The translations under genes and the position numbers were made by a program. Under the pieces are notes generated by a model. The model made no database searches, had not been told where the DNA came from, and saw only the letters and a list, made by a program, of their open reading frames with translations. Below, piece by piece: positions 25,821 through 34,738 of a stretch of 64,000 nt of DNA (its first letter is position 1; every line of letters begins with the position of its first letter). The stretch comes from Sporolactobacillus mangiferae (GTDB lineage: Bacteria > Bacillota > Bacilli > Bacillales > Sporolactobacillaceae), in contig NZ_JAMAST010000003.1 of NCBI RefSeq assembly GCF_023336505.1, forward strand, positions 62,001-126,000. Direction: 5' to 3'.

Positions 25821-25948
25821 TTTCATGAAAATCTTCCCGATTCCGGCAATGCGACAAATAATGACAAATTTCGCTGTGCCTTTCTCACTATTTTTTGTGA
25901 TGATATTTTTTGAACGTTGGAATGTTTTAAAAACATTTAATTTTTTTG

Positions 25949-25977
25949 TTGACTCATATAATTTGCGGCGTTAAAAT
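25949..25977 (+). promoter_or_regulatory. Candidate distal promoter of the sulfate operon
   Basis: TTGACT and TAAAAT are separated by exactly 17 bases. The -35 overlaps TGACTCATATAATTT, a motif repeated almost exactly at the proximal promoter 185 bases downstream. The rest of the 700-bp region between esxA and the sulfate genes has no gene or recognised riboswitch. Confidence 0.55.
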
Positions 25978-26133
25978 GATTGCAATCTATCAGAAAAGGC
26001 ACACAAACACAACTGAAGGTATGCAGGCAGTGCAAATCTTTCTCTCGCATCCGCATCATACAGTATTTTTTGAAACTATCGGTGCGTTCACGCTCCATTC
26101 AGATAAGTTCTTTATTCCCTATGAATTAAATGG

Positions 26134-26162
26134 CTGACTCATGTTATTTTTTTGTTTATAAT
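26134..26162 (+). promoter_or_regulatory. Candidate proximal promoter of the sulfate operon
   Basis: CTGACT and TATAAT are separated by 17 bases, 57 bases before the binding-protein start codon. The -35 overlaps TGACTCATGTTATTT, which agrees with the distal copy at 13 of 15 positions, suggesting that one regulator binds both. Confidence 0.55.
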
Positions 26163-26218
26163 TCATAGTTAACATATGTGTTTAATTAAATTATTTGATG
26201 GAGAGGAGTTATCATTTA

Positions 26219-27277
26219 ATGAAACGAAAAAAACAAGGTTGGTATCTCGTCGCACTGCTGATTATATTCTCGCTTGTCCTAACCGCCTGCGGATCAGGCA
26301 AAGCCTCGAATTCCGGTTCTGCTTCAGGAAAGAACGTGAAGCTGTTGAATGTTTCTTACGATCCGACAAGAGAACTCTACAGGAGTTATAACCAGCTTTT
26401 TGCGGATTACTGGAAAAAGAAAACAGGACAAAATGTATCGATCCAACAATCGCATGGCGGGTCCGGTGCGCAGGCCAGAGCAGTCATCGATGGCTTAAAT
26501 GCCGATGTTGTCACTTTGGCGCTTGCCGGCGATGTAAATTCGATCGTTGCGGGCACACATAAGATTTCGCCCGACTGGCAGGACAGACTTCCGGATCATT
26601 CCGCACCTTATACGTCAACGATTGTCTTTTTAGTAAGAAAAGGCAATCCGAAACATATCAAAGACTGGGATGATCTGACGAAAAAAGGCGTCGGTGTGAT
26701 TACCCCAAATCCGAAAACATCCGGTGGTGCGCGGTGGAATTTTCTCGCTGCGTGGGCATACGCAGATAAAAAATATAATGGCGACCAGACTAAGGACAGG
26801 CAATTTCTGAAAGCTCTGTACCGTAATGTTAAAGTCCTTGATTCCGGTGCCCGCGGCGCAACCACCACGTTCACTACACGCGGTGTCGGAGATGTTCTGA
26901 TCGCCTGGGAAAATGAGGCACTGCTTAGTTTAAACGCTTCAGGCGGTAAAAGTAAATATGAGATTGTTAACCCGTCGATCAGTATATTAACTGAGCCCAC
27001 TGTTTCTGTCGTAGATAAAAACGCCAAAAAAAATGGGACAACTAAAGTGGCTACCGCATACCTAAACTATTTGTATACGAAACCCGCTCAGAAAATCATC
27101 GCGCAAAATTACTATCGCCCTCGTAATCAAGACGTCTTGAACAACTATCGAAAAATTTATCCAAATATTCCACTGGTAAAGATTGATGATCCATTATTCG
27201 GTGGATGGAATAAAGCCCAGAAAAAGTTCTTTGACGACAGTGGCGTATTCGATCAGATCTACAGTGGGAAAAAATAA
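26219..27277 (+). CDS. Sulfate ABC transporter substrate-binding lipoprotein (Sbp/CysP-like)
   Basis: The protein has 352 residues from ATG 26219, which follows AGGAG at ten bases; an earlier in-frame ATG at 26195 lacks a ribosome site. The signal peptide ends at LTACG with lipid Cys24. The mature part is a periplasmic sulfate-binding fold: [20 protein letters not shown] and [18 protein letters not shown] are the family anion-binding and signature stretches. It delivers sulfate or thiosulfate to CysTWA. It is the first gene of a plus-strand operon through cysC. Confidence 0.92.
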   Translation: MKRKKQGWYLVALLIIFSLVLTACGSGKASNSGSASGKNVKLLNVSYDPTRELYRSYNQLFADYWKKKTGQNVSIQQSHGGSGAQARAVIDGLNADVVTLALAGDVNSIVAGTHKISPDWQDRLPDHSAPYTSTIVFLVRKGNPKHIKDWDDLTKKGVGVITPNPKTSGGARWNFLAAWAYADKKYNGDQTKDRQFLKALYRNVKVLDSGARGATTTFTTRGVGDVLIAWENEALLSLNASGGKSKYEIVNPSISILTEPTVSVVDKNAKKNGTTKVATAYLNYLYTKPAQKIIAQNYYRPRNQDVLNNYRKIYPNIPLVKIDDPLFGGWNKAQKKFFDDSGVFDQIYSGKK

Positions 27278-27315
27278 ATCTGCCGGTCTAAATTGAATTT
27301 GAAAGGAGGCGGATT

Positions 27316-28164
27316 ATGTTTCAGTCTCAGTTGAAAAGCAGAGCAAAAATGAAAAGGAGACAGATTATTCCTGGTTTCGGACTCACGTTTGGTCTGTCCC
27401 TGTCCTATCTTTCTTTGCTGGTACTCATTCCTTTGTCCATGATTTTCATCTATACATCGCAATTGGGGTGGGATGGATTTTTGAAACAGATCAGCCAGCC
27501 GCTTGTCCTTGCTGCTTATCGGCTGAGTTTTACAACGGCCTTGGCTGCGTCACTGATTAACCTTGTATTTGGCACTCTGACTGCCTGGGTACTCGTTCGC
27601 TATTCATTTCCCGGCAGAAAATTGATTGATGGTTTGCTTGATCTGCCGTTTGCACTGCCGACATCTGTCGCAGGCATCACGCTTGCTACGCTGTACGCAA
27701 CAAACGGCTGGATTGGCAGGCTGCTCCCATTTAAAGTGTCCTATACACAAACCGGCATTGTCATCGCCCTGATTCTTATCGGAATGCCGTTTGTCGTGCG
27801 CATTGTTGAACCTGTGCTGCAAAATATGGAAAAAGAAGGTGAAGAAGCTTCAGCGGTTCTTGGAGCGAATCGATGGCAAACCCTGATTCACATCGTTTTT
27901 CCAAAAATTCGAGCAGCGGCTTTCTCAGGTTTTGCGCTTGCTTTTTCGTGGGCACTCGGTGAATACGGTTCTGTTGTATTTATTGCTGGCAATATGCCTT
28001 TTAAAACTGAAAGTGCACCACTCGTGATCATGCAGAAGCTCGAAGCGTTTGATTACGACGGCGCAACATCTGTTGCACTGGTTCTATTGATCGCTTCTTT
28101 TCTCATATTGTTTCTCATAAATTTTTCACAGTGGTTGTCAAAACGAAAATTTGCTGATCAATGA
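27316..28164 (+). CDS. cysT: Sulfate ABC transporter permease CysT
   Basis: The 282-residue membrane protein has about six helices and the permease EAA loop EGEEASAVLGANRWQTLIHI near residues 173-192, where the ATPase docks. It belongs to the CysT/CysU family and forms the sulfate channel with CysW. The ATG has AAAGGAGG upstream and the gene is 38 bp after the binding protein. The next permease begins 15 bp downstream. Confidence 0.92.
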   Translation: MFQSQLKSRAKMKRRQIIPGFGLTFGLSLSYLSLLVLIPLSMIFIYTSQLGWDGFLKQISQPLVLAAYRLSFTTALAASLINLVFGTLTAWVLVRYSFPGRKLIDGLLDLPFALPTSVAGITLATLYATNGWIGRLLPFKVSYTQTGIVIALILIGMPFVVRIVEPVLQNMEKEGEEASAVLGANRWQTLIHIVFPKIRAAAFSGFALAFSWALGEYGSVVFIAGNMPFKTESAPLVIMQKLEAFDYDGATSVALVLLIASFLILFLINFSQWLSKRKFADQ

Positions 28165-28179
28165 AAGGGGAGGCACGGG

Positions 28180-29073
28180 GTGACAGAACTTTCTTTATCT
28201 CAAAAAACGCACAATTTTGCACGAGTGAAAACACCCATGAAGCTTGTTCTGACCGAACCGAAATGGGTACAGATTCTGCTTTCATTGATTGTTGTCGCAT
28301 TTATATCACTTTTCCTTATTTTACCGCTCATATATATCTTTGCAGCGGCTTTAAGCAGTGGTATCCATATCTATTTGAATTCGATTACGAGTCCAGAAAC
28401 GCTGTCATCCATTTATCTTACGCTTACCGTGGTTGCCACTGTCGTTCCGCTTAACACATTTTTTGGGGTGCTGCTTGCTTGGACAGTAACCAAATATCAT
28501 TTTAAGGGAAAAAGTCTGATGATTACGCTTGCCGATCTTCCATTTTCCATTTCACCGGTGATCGGCGGTTTGATCTTTGTTTTGCTCTTTGGCGATCATG
28601 GAACTTTGGGAAAATGGCTGATGGCACACAATATTCAGCTTGTCTTTAATACAGCCGGCATTGTGATTGCTTCACTTTTTGTCACCTATCCCTTTGTTGC
28701 TCGTGAGCTGATCCCAGTCATGGAAAGTCGGGGAACACAGGAAGAAGAAGCATCACTGATATTAGGTGCCAGTACATTGCGTACCTTTTTTAAAGTGACC
28801 GTGCCAAACATCAAATGGGGTTTGCTATACGGCATTATTCTCTGCAGCGCCCGTACAATCGGCGATTTTGGTGCTGTTTCCGTCATATCCGGGCATATAG
28901 TCGGGCAAACCAACACCATGCCTCTTCAAGTAGAAGCATTTTATAACGGTTACCAAATGGAGGCTGCTTTTGCACTCTCTTCGCTGATGTCCGTTGTTGC
29001 GCTTGCTTCGCTTGCATTGAAAGGCTACTTTGACTGGAAAAGTTCGCGTACACGTTCCATTGACATTAAATGA
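28180..29073 (+). CDS. cysW: Sulfate ABC transporter permease CysW
   Basis: The protein is a 297-residue six-helix permease with EAA loop EEEASLILGASTLRTFFKVT (about residues 187-206). The FGAVSVISGHIVGQTNTMPL stretch (about 229-248) is characteristic of CysW. It starts at GTG 28180 after GGGGAGG, 15 bp behind cysT. It pairs with CysT in the membrane part of the sulfate/thiosulfate importer. Confidence 0.92.
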   Translation: MTELSLSQKTHNFARVKTPMKLVLTEPKWVQILLSLIVVAFISLFLILPLIYIFAAALSSGIHIYLNSITSPETLSSIYLTLTVVATVVPLNTFFGVLLAWTVTKYHFKGKSLMITLADLPFSISPVIGGLIFVLLFGDHGTLGKWLMAHNIQLVFNTAGIVIASLFVTYPFVARELIPVMESRGTQEEEASLILGASTLRTFFKVTVPNIKWGLLYGIILCSARTIGDFGAVSVISGHIVGQTNTMPLQVEAFYNGYQMEAAFALSSLMSVVALASLALKGYFDWKSSRTRSIDIK

Positions 29074-29088
29074 ACGAGGAGGATTGCC

Positions 29089-30153
29089 ATGAGCATTGAA
29101 TTGAAAAACATTTCCAAATCATATGGTTCCTGCCAGATTCTGAATCACATTAATCTAACTATTCAGACGGGCGAGCTGGTCGCCCTGCTGGGTCCTTCCG
29201 GCTCCGGAAAAACATCATTGCTGAGAGTTCTTGCCGGTTTGGAATATGCTGACGAGGGTAGCATTTTATTTCATGGCATAAATTTGACGGATGCACCGAT
29301 TAAAAAGCGCAAAGCAGGCTTTGTTTTCCAGCATTATGCTTTGTTCAATACCATGACCATCCGGGAAAATATCGCTTACGGTCTGAAGGTTAAATCGAGA
29401 AAGTTTCGCCCGTCAAAACGTGCCATCCACGAAAAAGTTGATCAGCTTCTGCATTTGGTCAGGCTGGAACCATACGGAGAACGCTATCCCTCTCAGCTTT
29501 CAGGTGGACAGAGACAGCGCGTTGCTCTAGCCAGGGCGCTTGCCATTGAACCGCACATTCTTTTATTGGATGAGCCTTTTGGAGCACTTGATGCAAAGGT
29601 CAGAAAGGAACTCAGGCAGTGGCTGCGGCAACTTCATCGCCAAGTAAAGATGACCAGCCTGCTTGTTACGCATGATCAGGAAGAAGCATTTGAAGTGGCT
29701 GACCGGATTGTCATTATTAATAAAGGGCAAATCGAGCAGATCGGTACCCCATCCCAGGTCTACGAAAAGCCGGTTAATTCGTTTGTGTACGATTTTATCG
29801 GCCATGTCAATCGGGTACGCGGAACGATCAGAGACGGTCAGTTCATCAACGGGAATTTCAAGATTCCTGTTGAAAACACCGGCAGCACGGATGGCATCGC
29901 ATTTATTCGCCCTGATCAATTCAGTATTAAAGCAGCAAATGGCCACGCTGCCAACCGTGCATGGCCGGCCACCATCACTCATATTCACCCTGCCGGTTCG
30001 GTGATCCGTTTGGAACTTGAACGACAGGATGATGCGCAGAGTATTGAAGTTGAACTGACAAAACGTGAATTCAGCCAACTTTCACTGATCAAGAGTCAGC
30101 GTGTATTTCTGGAACCCAAACAAATTAAAGTATTTGCTGCTGATGGCCTTTAA
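29089..30153 (+). CDS. cysA: Sulfate ABC transporter ATP-binding protein CysA
   Basis: The 354-residue ATPase has Walker A GPSGSGKTS (residues 35-43), signature LSGGQRQRVALARAL, and Walker B ILLLDEPFGALD. The C-terminal 110 residues form a TOBE-like regulatory domain, as in CysA. It powers CysTW. The ATG follows GAGGAGG, 15 bp after cysW. The arrangement binding protein-cysT-cysW-cysA is the complete SulT-type transporter; B. subtilis instead uses a single CysP permease in its cysH operon. Confidence 0.93.
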   Translation: MSIELKNISKSYGSCQILNHINLTIQTGELVALLGPSGSGKTSLLRVLAGLEYADEGSILFHGINLTDAPIKKRKAGFVFQHYALFNTMTIRENIAYGLKVKSRKFRPSKRAIHEKVDQLLHLVRLEPYGERYPSQLSGGQRQRVALARALAIEPHILLLDEPFGALDAKVRKELRQWLRQLHRQVKMTSLLVTHDQEEAFEVADRIVIINKGQIEQIGTPSQVYEKPVNSFVYDFIGHVNRVRGTIRDGQFINGNFKIPVENTGSTDGIAFIRPDQFSIKAANGHAANRAWPATITHIHPAGSVIRLELERQDDAQSIEVELTKREFSQLSLIKSQRVFLEPKQIKVFAADGL

Positions 30154-30230
30154 TGTTCTGAGAAAGGATTTTTAGTCATTTTTTTACAGCTAATGTCTGC
30201 AACTACCAATCAGGAGGAGGTGAATATACA

Positions 30231-30977
30231 TTGACCGATTATCAATTAAACTACAATCACTGGTCTGATCAGTTGTTGCCTGATTTTTCTCCAAGTGAGG
30301 CTGATTCATCTGATCATGGGGCTTCGCAGGTTCTGCACTGGGCGTATCAAACCTATGGAAATCAGGTGGCGTATTCGTGTAGCTTCGGTGTTGAGGGAAT
30401 TGTACTGATTGATTTGATCAGTAAGATTAAGCACGATGCAACCATCATTTTCCTGGATACGGACTTTCATTTTAAAGAAACGTATGAACTTGTGGATCGC
30501 GTGCAGGCACGTTATCCAGAGCTGACGATTATTCGTCAAAGACCCGATTTGACGCCGAATGAACAGGCAGCCAAATATGGAGACCGTTTATGGAAACGCA
30601 GACCAGACCTTTGCTGCCAGCTTCGAAAGGTTGAGCCGCTGAATTCATTTTTGAAAAACTATAAAGCTTGGATCTCCGGACTTCGTCGTGAACAGTCCTT
30701 AACCCGGCGTCATGTTCAGTACGTGAATCGAGATGAGAAATTCAAGTCGATCAAAATATGTCCTTTAATTCATTGGACATGGCAAGAGATATGGAATTAC
30801 GTCAGGATTCATGACTTGCCTTACAACCCGCTTCATGATCAGAACTATCCAAGTATTGGCTGTGCTTACTGTACTTTACCGATTAAACCTGGAGAAGATC
30901 AGCGTGCAGGCAGATGGCGTCCGTTTGATAAAACAGAATGCGGTTTGCATTTAAAAAAACGACTCGATGAATCTTAA
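30231..30977 (+). CDS. cysH: Adenylylsulfate/phosphoadenylylsulfate reductase CysH
   Basis: The 248-residue enzyme reduces activated sulfate to sulfite. An N-terminal PP-loop fold (YSCSFGVEGIVLIDL, then IIFLDTDFHFKETYEL) binds APS or PAPS. The cysteine set DLCCQLRK and GCAYC binds a 4Fe-4S cluster, and ECGLH near the C-terminus holds the catalytic cysteine. The cluster motif points to APS-type specificity, though the B. subtilis enzyme of this class accepts both APS and PAPS. Translation starts at TTG 30231 after AGGAGGAGG. It lies between cysA and sat; no sulfite reductase genes are in the window. Confidence 0.93.
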   Translation: MTDYQLNYNHWSDQLLPDFSPSEADSSDHGASQVLHWAYQTYGNQVAYSCSFGVEGIVLIDLISKIKHDATIIFLDTDFHFKETYELVDRVQARYPELTIIRQRPDLTPNEQAAKYGDRLWKRRPDLCCQLRKVEPLNSFLKNYKAWISGLRREQSLTRRHVQYVNRDEKFKSIKICPLIHWTWQEIWNYVRIHDLPYNPLHDQNYPSIGCAYCTLPIKPGEDQRAGRWRPFDKTECGLHLKKRLDES

Positions 30978-31096
30978 ACAGATAAATGGATCATACCCCG
31001 TAAACGCTCATTGAAACAATCTATTCGGAATTAAGGTTGACCGATGAAAAAACGGCTCGAGACATATGCAAAGAATGATCAAAGGATGATTTTATT

Positions 31097-32260
31097 ATGT
31101 CAGGTTTGCCTCATGGCGGTAAATTAATTAATCGACAATCGTTTGGAAAAAATGTTGACGCGATTCATCTCGAGGTCCCGATTGATCGAATTTCCCTGAG
31201 TGACCTAGAATCAATTGCAAATGGAATCTATAGTCCTCTGACCGGGTTCATAGACGAGGACAACTATTATTCCATTATTAAGAACATGCGCTTGAAAAAC
31301 GGACTGGCATGGACACTGCCGATCACACTTCCCGCATCTGAATCTGTCGCTGCCAGCGTATCTGTAGGCGATCTTGTAAGGCTAACCTACAATAATACAA
31401 CCTACGGCACATTGAATGTTACAGGCAAATTTCGTCCCGATAAGAAATGGGAGGCTAAGCATGTATATCTGACCACAGATCTGGCGCATCCAGGCGTCAA
31501 ACGCCTTTTTGATCGCGAAAGTGTCTATCTGTCAGGTCCGATAGAACTGATCAGGCGGTCAGAACGCCCGAACGAGTATGCGGGCGATTTTCTCGATCCT
31601 GCAGTGACCAGAGACCTATTTGATCGCAAAGGATGGAGAACCATCGTCGGGTTTCAGACACGAAATCCTATCCACCGTGCACATGAGTATATTCAGAAAA
31701 CAGCCCTTGAAACAATTGACGGCCTGTTTATCAATCCGCTCGTTGGGGAAACAAAGAAGGATGACGTTCCTGCCGACATACGTATGCGCAGTTACCATGT
31801 CCTGATCAATAACTATTATGTAAAGGAACGGACAGCTTTTGCTGTCTTTCCGGTGGCTATGCGCTACGCCGGGCCAAGAGAGGCTGTCTTCCATGCCATC
31901 TGCCGAAAGAATTTTGGCTGCACACATTTTATCGTTGGGCGCGATCATGCCGGGGTTAAAGATTATTATGGTACCTATGATGCCCAAAAAATCTTCTCAA
32001 ATTTCACACGTGAGGAGCTGGATATTCAGACACTTTTTTTCGAAAACAGCTATTATTGTAAAAAATGCGGAGGTATGGCATCTAACAAGACATGTTCGCA
32101 TCCAGCATCATTCCATGTTGCCTTATCAGGCACAAAAGTTCGGGAGATGCTCCGTTCCGGTATCCGCCCACCGGCTACGTTCAGCAGACCTGAAGTCGCC
32201 GATACCCTCATTAAGGGACTGAGCAAAAAGAATAATGAATCCAAAATGATACGGCATTAA
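31097..32260 (+). CDS. sat: Sulfate adenylyltransferase (ATP sulfurylase)
   Basis: The 387-residue enzyme makes APS from ATP and sulfate. It contains the nucleotide-binding [15 protein letters not shown] (about residues 191-205) and the [12 protein letters not shown] motif (about 283-294). A CxxC pair near YYCKKCG and a later cysteine and histidine look like a zinc site, as in bacterial homomeric sulfurylases. It lies 120 bp after cysH and 14 bp before cysC. AAAGGA precedes the ATG. Confidence 0.94.
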   Translation: MSGLPHGGKLINRQSFGKNVDAIHLEVPIDRISLSDLESIANGIYSPLTGFIDEDNYYSIIKNMRLKNGLAWTLPITLPASESVAASVSVGDLVRLTYNNTTYGTLNVTGKFRPDKKWEAKHVYLTTDLAHPGVKRLFDRESVYLSGPIELIRRSERPNEYAGDFLDPAVTRDLFDRKGWRTIVGFQTRNPIHRAHEYIQKTALETIDGLFINPLVGETKKDDVPADIRMRSYHVLINNYYVKERTAFAVFPVAMRYAGPREAVFHAICRKNFGCTHFIVGRDHAGVKDYYGTYDAQKIFSNFTREELDIQTLFFENSYYCKKCGGMASNKTCSHPASFHVALSGTKVREMLRSGIRPPATFSRPEVADTLIKGLSKKNNESKMIRH

Positions 32261-32273
32261 AGGGGCACTGCAT

Positions 32274-32876
32274 ATGAAAAATCAAACGCATATCTTCTGG
32301 CATCAAACAACCGTTACTAAGCCAGACAGGGAAAAACAAAGCAGTCAAAAAGGCGCGGTCATTTGGCTCACCGGACTTTCCGGTTCCGGAAAGTCAACAT
32401 TGGCCAACTGTGTTGAAGCTGCTCTTTTTGCTGCGGGATACCAGACTTATTTGCTTGACGGTGACAACATCCGCAACGGACTGAATCGTGATCTCAGTTT
32501 TTCAGAAGAAGACCGTCGCGAGAACATCAGGCGTATCAGCGAAGTTGCAAAATTATTTGCTGACAGCAATTCGATTGTGCTGACTGCTTTTATTTCTCCT
32601 TACCGTGCCGATCGATCCGCAGCCAGAAAAAAGTTCGAGTCGGATGAATTTATCGAAGTTTATGTTAAATGCAGCTTAGCCGTCTGTGAATCCCGTGATC
32701 CAAAAGGATTGTACAAAAAGGCACGCTCTGGAATCATACCCTCTTTCACCGGTATTGACTCCCCGTATGAGCCTCCGGAATCACCGGAACTCATCGTCGA
32801 CACAGAACAACAGGATTTGGAAACCTGTACAAATCAAGTCATTCAGTATCTTAAGGACAAAAACATCATTCGATGA
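32274..32876 (+). CDS. cysC: Adenylylsulfate kinase
   Basis: The 200-residue kinase phosphorylates APS to PAPS. The P-loop is GLSGSGKSTLAN (residues 34-45) and DGDNIRNGLNRDL (about 63-75) is the APS-binding motif. The DEFIEVYVKCSLAVCESRDPKGLY stretch and the IDSPYEPPESPEL segment match CysC. It is the last gene of the sulfate operon. With CysH possibly using APS directly, the kinase may serve as a side route or supply PAPS. Confidence 0.93.
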   Translation: MKNQTHIFWHQTTVTKPDREKQSSQKGAVIWLTGLSGSGKSTLANCVEAALFAAGYQTYLLDGDNIRNGLNRDLSFSEEDRRENIRRISEVAKLFADSNSIVLTAFISPYRADRSAARKKFESDEFIEVYVKCSLAVCESRDPKGLYKKARSGIIPSFTGIDSPYEPPESPELIVDTEQQDLETCTNQVIQYLKDKNIIR

Positions 32877-32956
32877 AGTGTCTCAGATAAAATGACACGA
32901 TTGAAAAAAAATAGCCAAATTCGTTAAAGAGAAAAAGCTTGCAAAGATTCAGTATC

Positions 32957-32982
32957 TTGGCAGATCTTTTCGCCAATTTTTA
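32957..32982 (+). terminator. Weak candidate terminator after cysC
   Basis: A short TTGGC/GCCAA stem with a ten-base loop is followed by TTTTT on the plus strand, in the convergent gap between cysC and the chromate transporter genes. The stem is short, so support is modest. Confidence 0.35.
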
Positions 32983-33024
32983 CCTATTCGTACAATCAGT
33001 CTGCCAGGTCCGGTATCGCCTGAT

Positions 33025-33555
33025 TTATCCCATAAAAAAAGCGCCAAACACCAGTGCGCCAGCAATGACAAAGGCCGGGTGAATACGGAAACGCTCCATC
33101 AGCACAAAACTGGCTGCTGCAATCAGAATCATCGGCAGCCATCCTGACGATTGAGCGGAAGCCGCGAAAAAATTGCAGGCCATCATCCCGAGCATGACGA
33201 CAATAATCGGACGAATGAGCAGGGTCAGCCATTTCACCTTAGGCGAAGCCTTAAAACGTTCAAGAAGCCGTAAAAGCGTGATTAAAAGTATGAGTGACGG
33301 TGCAACTGTCGCGAGCTGTGCCATGAACGAACCGGCAACACCCGCCACTTCGTAACCAATGTACCCGGCCATCTTGGTTGCAATCGGTCCCGGCAGCGCA
33401 TTACCAAAAGCGAGAACATTACTAAATTGGGTCACCGTCATCCAGTGATAATGACCGACCACTTCGTTTTCGATCAATGGAATGGACGCCGGACCTCCGC
33501 CGTAGCCGAGAATACCCGGGATAAAAAAGGCAAGGAACAATTGCCAGAAGATCAT
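33025..33555 (-). CDS. Chromate transporter family protein, short form, second subunit
   Basis: The 176-residue membrane protein is a single half of a ChrA/CHR domain. The family motif appears as FFIPGILGYGGGPASIPLIE at the N-terminus, followed by FGNALPGPIATKMAGYIGY. Short CHR proteins work as pairs; the partner gene overlaps by 4 bp upstream. Members export chromate or move related anions such as sulfate, which is notable next to a sulfate operon, but the true substrate is unknown. Confidence 0.88.
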   Translation of the reverse strand: MIFWQLFLAFFIPGILGYGGGPASIPLIENEVVGHYHWMTVTQFSNVLAFGNALPGPIATKMAGYIGYEVAGVAGSFMAQLATVAPSLILLITLLRLLERFKASPKVKWLTLLIRPIIVVMLGMMACNFFAASAQSSGWLPMILIAAASFVLMERFRIHPAFVIAGALVFGAFFMG

Positions 33556-34151
33556 CCGCGCTCACTCGCCTTTTTCTTCGATGGCTTGAGCAGCACAAGC
33601 AGCAGGGTCAGCGCAATCAGAATGGCCGGATGAACGTGCAGAACTTCCATCAACACAAAACTCAGGCCAGTCAGAATCAAACTGATTGTCCACCCCAGCC
33701 CTTTCCCGGCATTTTTCATAAATTGCCATGTCAATTGTGCCATTAAAACGCCAACGACAGGCAGAACCGCCTGCGTCATCCCGCGTACCCAGCGCTGATC
33801 GCCGAAACGTACGAGGACGCCGAGCAGCGCAATCATAAGGATCACCGTTGGGAGAACAACCGCAAGCAATGCCGCAAGCATGCCGGTAAATCCTTTGACC
33901 TTCCATCCAACATAGCCTGCAAGCTTTGTGTTAATCGGACCAGGCAATGCATTCGCCAAGGCAACCAGATTGCCGAATTCTTCAATCGTCATCCAGTGAT
34001 ACCTTTTGACGACCTCCGCTTCAATCAGCGGAATACCTGACGGACCTCCGCCGAAACTGACCATGCCCGACCGGAAAAAGGCGATGAATAAGTCCCAATG
34101 AATGGCTAAAGATGATCTTTGTAGTGCACGTTGTTTTTCTTGCTGAGTCAT
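33552..34151 (-). CDS. Chromate transporter family protein, short form, first subunit
   Basis: The CHR half-protein has about 199 residues and starts at ATG 34151, with AAGGAG nine bases upstream. The frame extends further upstream only because it runs into the remains of a gamma-glutamyltranspeptidase gene. Motifs SFGGGPSGIPLIEAEVV and LANALPGPINTKLAGYVGW are the conserved CHR signatures. It is translationally coupled to the second half-gene and the two likely form one transporter in inverted topology. Confidence 0.87.
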   Translation of the reverse strand: MTQQEKQRALQRSSLAIHWDLFIAFFRSGMVSFGGGPSGIPLIEAEVVKRYHWMTIEEFGNLVALANALPGPINTKLAGYVGWKVKGFTGMLAALLAVVLPTVILMIALLGVLVRFGDQRWVRGMTQAVLPVVGVLMAQLTWQFMKNAGKGLGWTISLILTGLSFVLMEVLHVHPAILIALTLLLVLLKPSKKKASERG

Positions 34152-34167
34152 GCCATTAAGCTCCTTA

Positions 34168-34489
34168 ATACGAAATGCTGGTGAATGCCAGATCTCACCT
34201 GCTTCCGGTGCTTTCCCACCCGGAGGAGCAAGGGTCTCAACCAAGGCACAAACATCGGATCGTGGCATTCTTTTTTATAGCTTTCGAATGCACGGCGCCA
34301 ATTTTTTGCCACGATTGGCGAGATCGGAAAACCTTTCTCTGCGTAATCAACCGCCGGTTGCAGCACATCGGTCAGCGGCAAGTTACCAAACTTTCGATTG
34401 TATTCCGCCCAAGCAGCCGGAGCATTCAGTCCGTGCAGTCTGCCTTTGGTCCAAATGATAGTGCATGCATCGCTGCCGCCTCCATGATC
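34168..34489 (-). pseudogene. Gamma-glutamyltranspeptidase fragment
   Basis: Two frames together give about 107 codons of a gamma-glutamyltranspeptidase large subunit. The first reads DHGGGSDACTIIWTKGRLHG, then NLPLTDVLQPAVDYAEKGFP and SPIVAKNWRRAFESYKKE. The second continues ETLAPPGGKAPEAGEIWHSP after a one-base shift near 34240. The N-terminus, catalytic threonine and small subunit are absent. It lies directly upstream of the chromate transporter pair and must be a relic of an older gene. Confidence 0.75.
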
Positions 34490-34683
34490 AAAGGTCTATA
34501 CTTTCATTTTACCCACCTTTGTTCCCTCTGTATATGAAGCACATGTTAATTCTCTATTTTTATGAGGAGGGATGCATCTTTTACCGACTTCGCTGCTTCC
34601 TGTGCCCCGTGATTGGAGACCCATGATCATGACCCGTTCTGAACCTTTATCTATAAATCCCGATTTTATAATTTCCCAGATAG

Positions 34684-34714
34684 AAAAAAAACGGCCCTGT
34701 GCAGGAACCGTTTT
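34684..34714 (-). terminator. Terminator of spoIIQ
   Basis: On the minus strand AAAACGG and CCGTTTT pair with an inner TCCTG/CAGGG stem, followed by more T. It lies 25 bases after the spoIIQ stop codon. Confidence 0.82.
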
Positions 34715-34738
34715 GCGCATTAGGTATGTGCCCATGAT

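Noticed and set aside
25768-25974. 68-codon plus-strand frame in the esxA/sulfate intergenic region
   Set aside because: It runs through the esxA promoter block and is rich in Phe and Met from AT-rich DNA, and no ribosome site precedes it.
25980-26218. S-box (SAM) or T-box riboswitch ahead of the sulfate genes
   Set aside because: No conserved aptamer blocks, specifier loop or antiterminator could be recognised in this leader.
34496-34735. 79-codon frame between the ggt relic and spoIIQ
   Set aside because: It overlaps the spoIIQ terminator and resembles no family.
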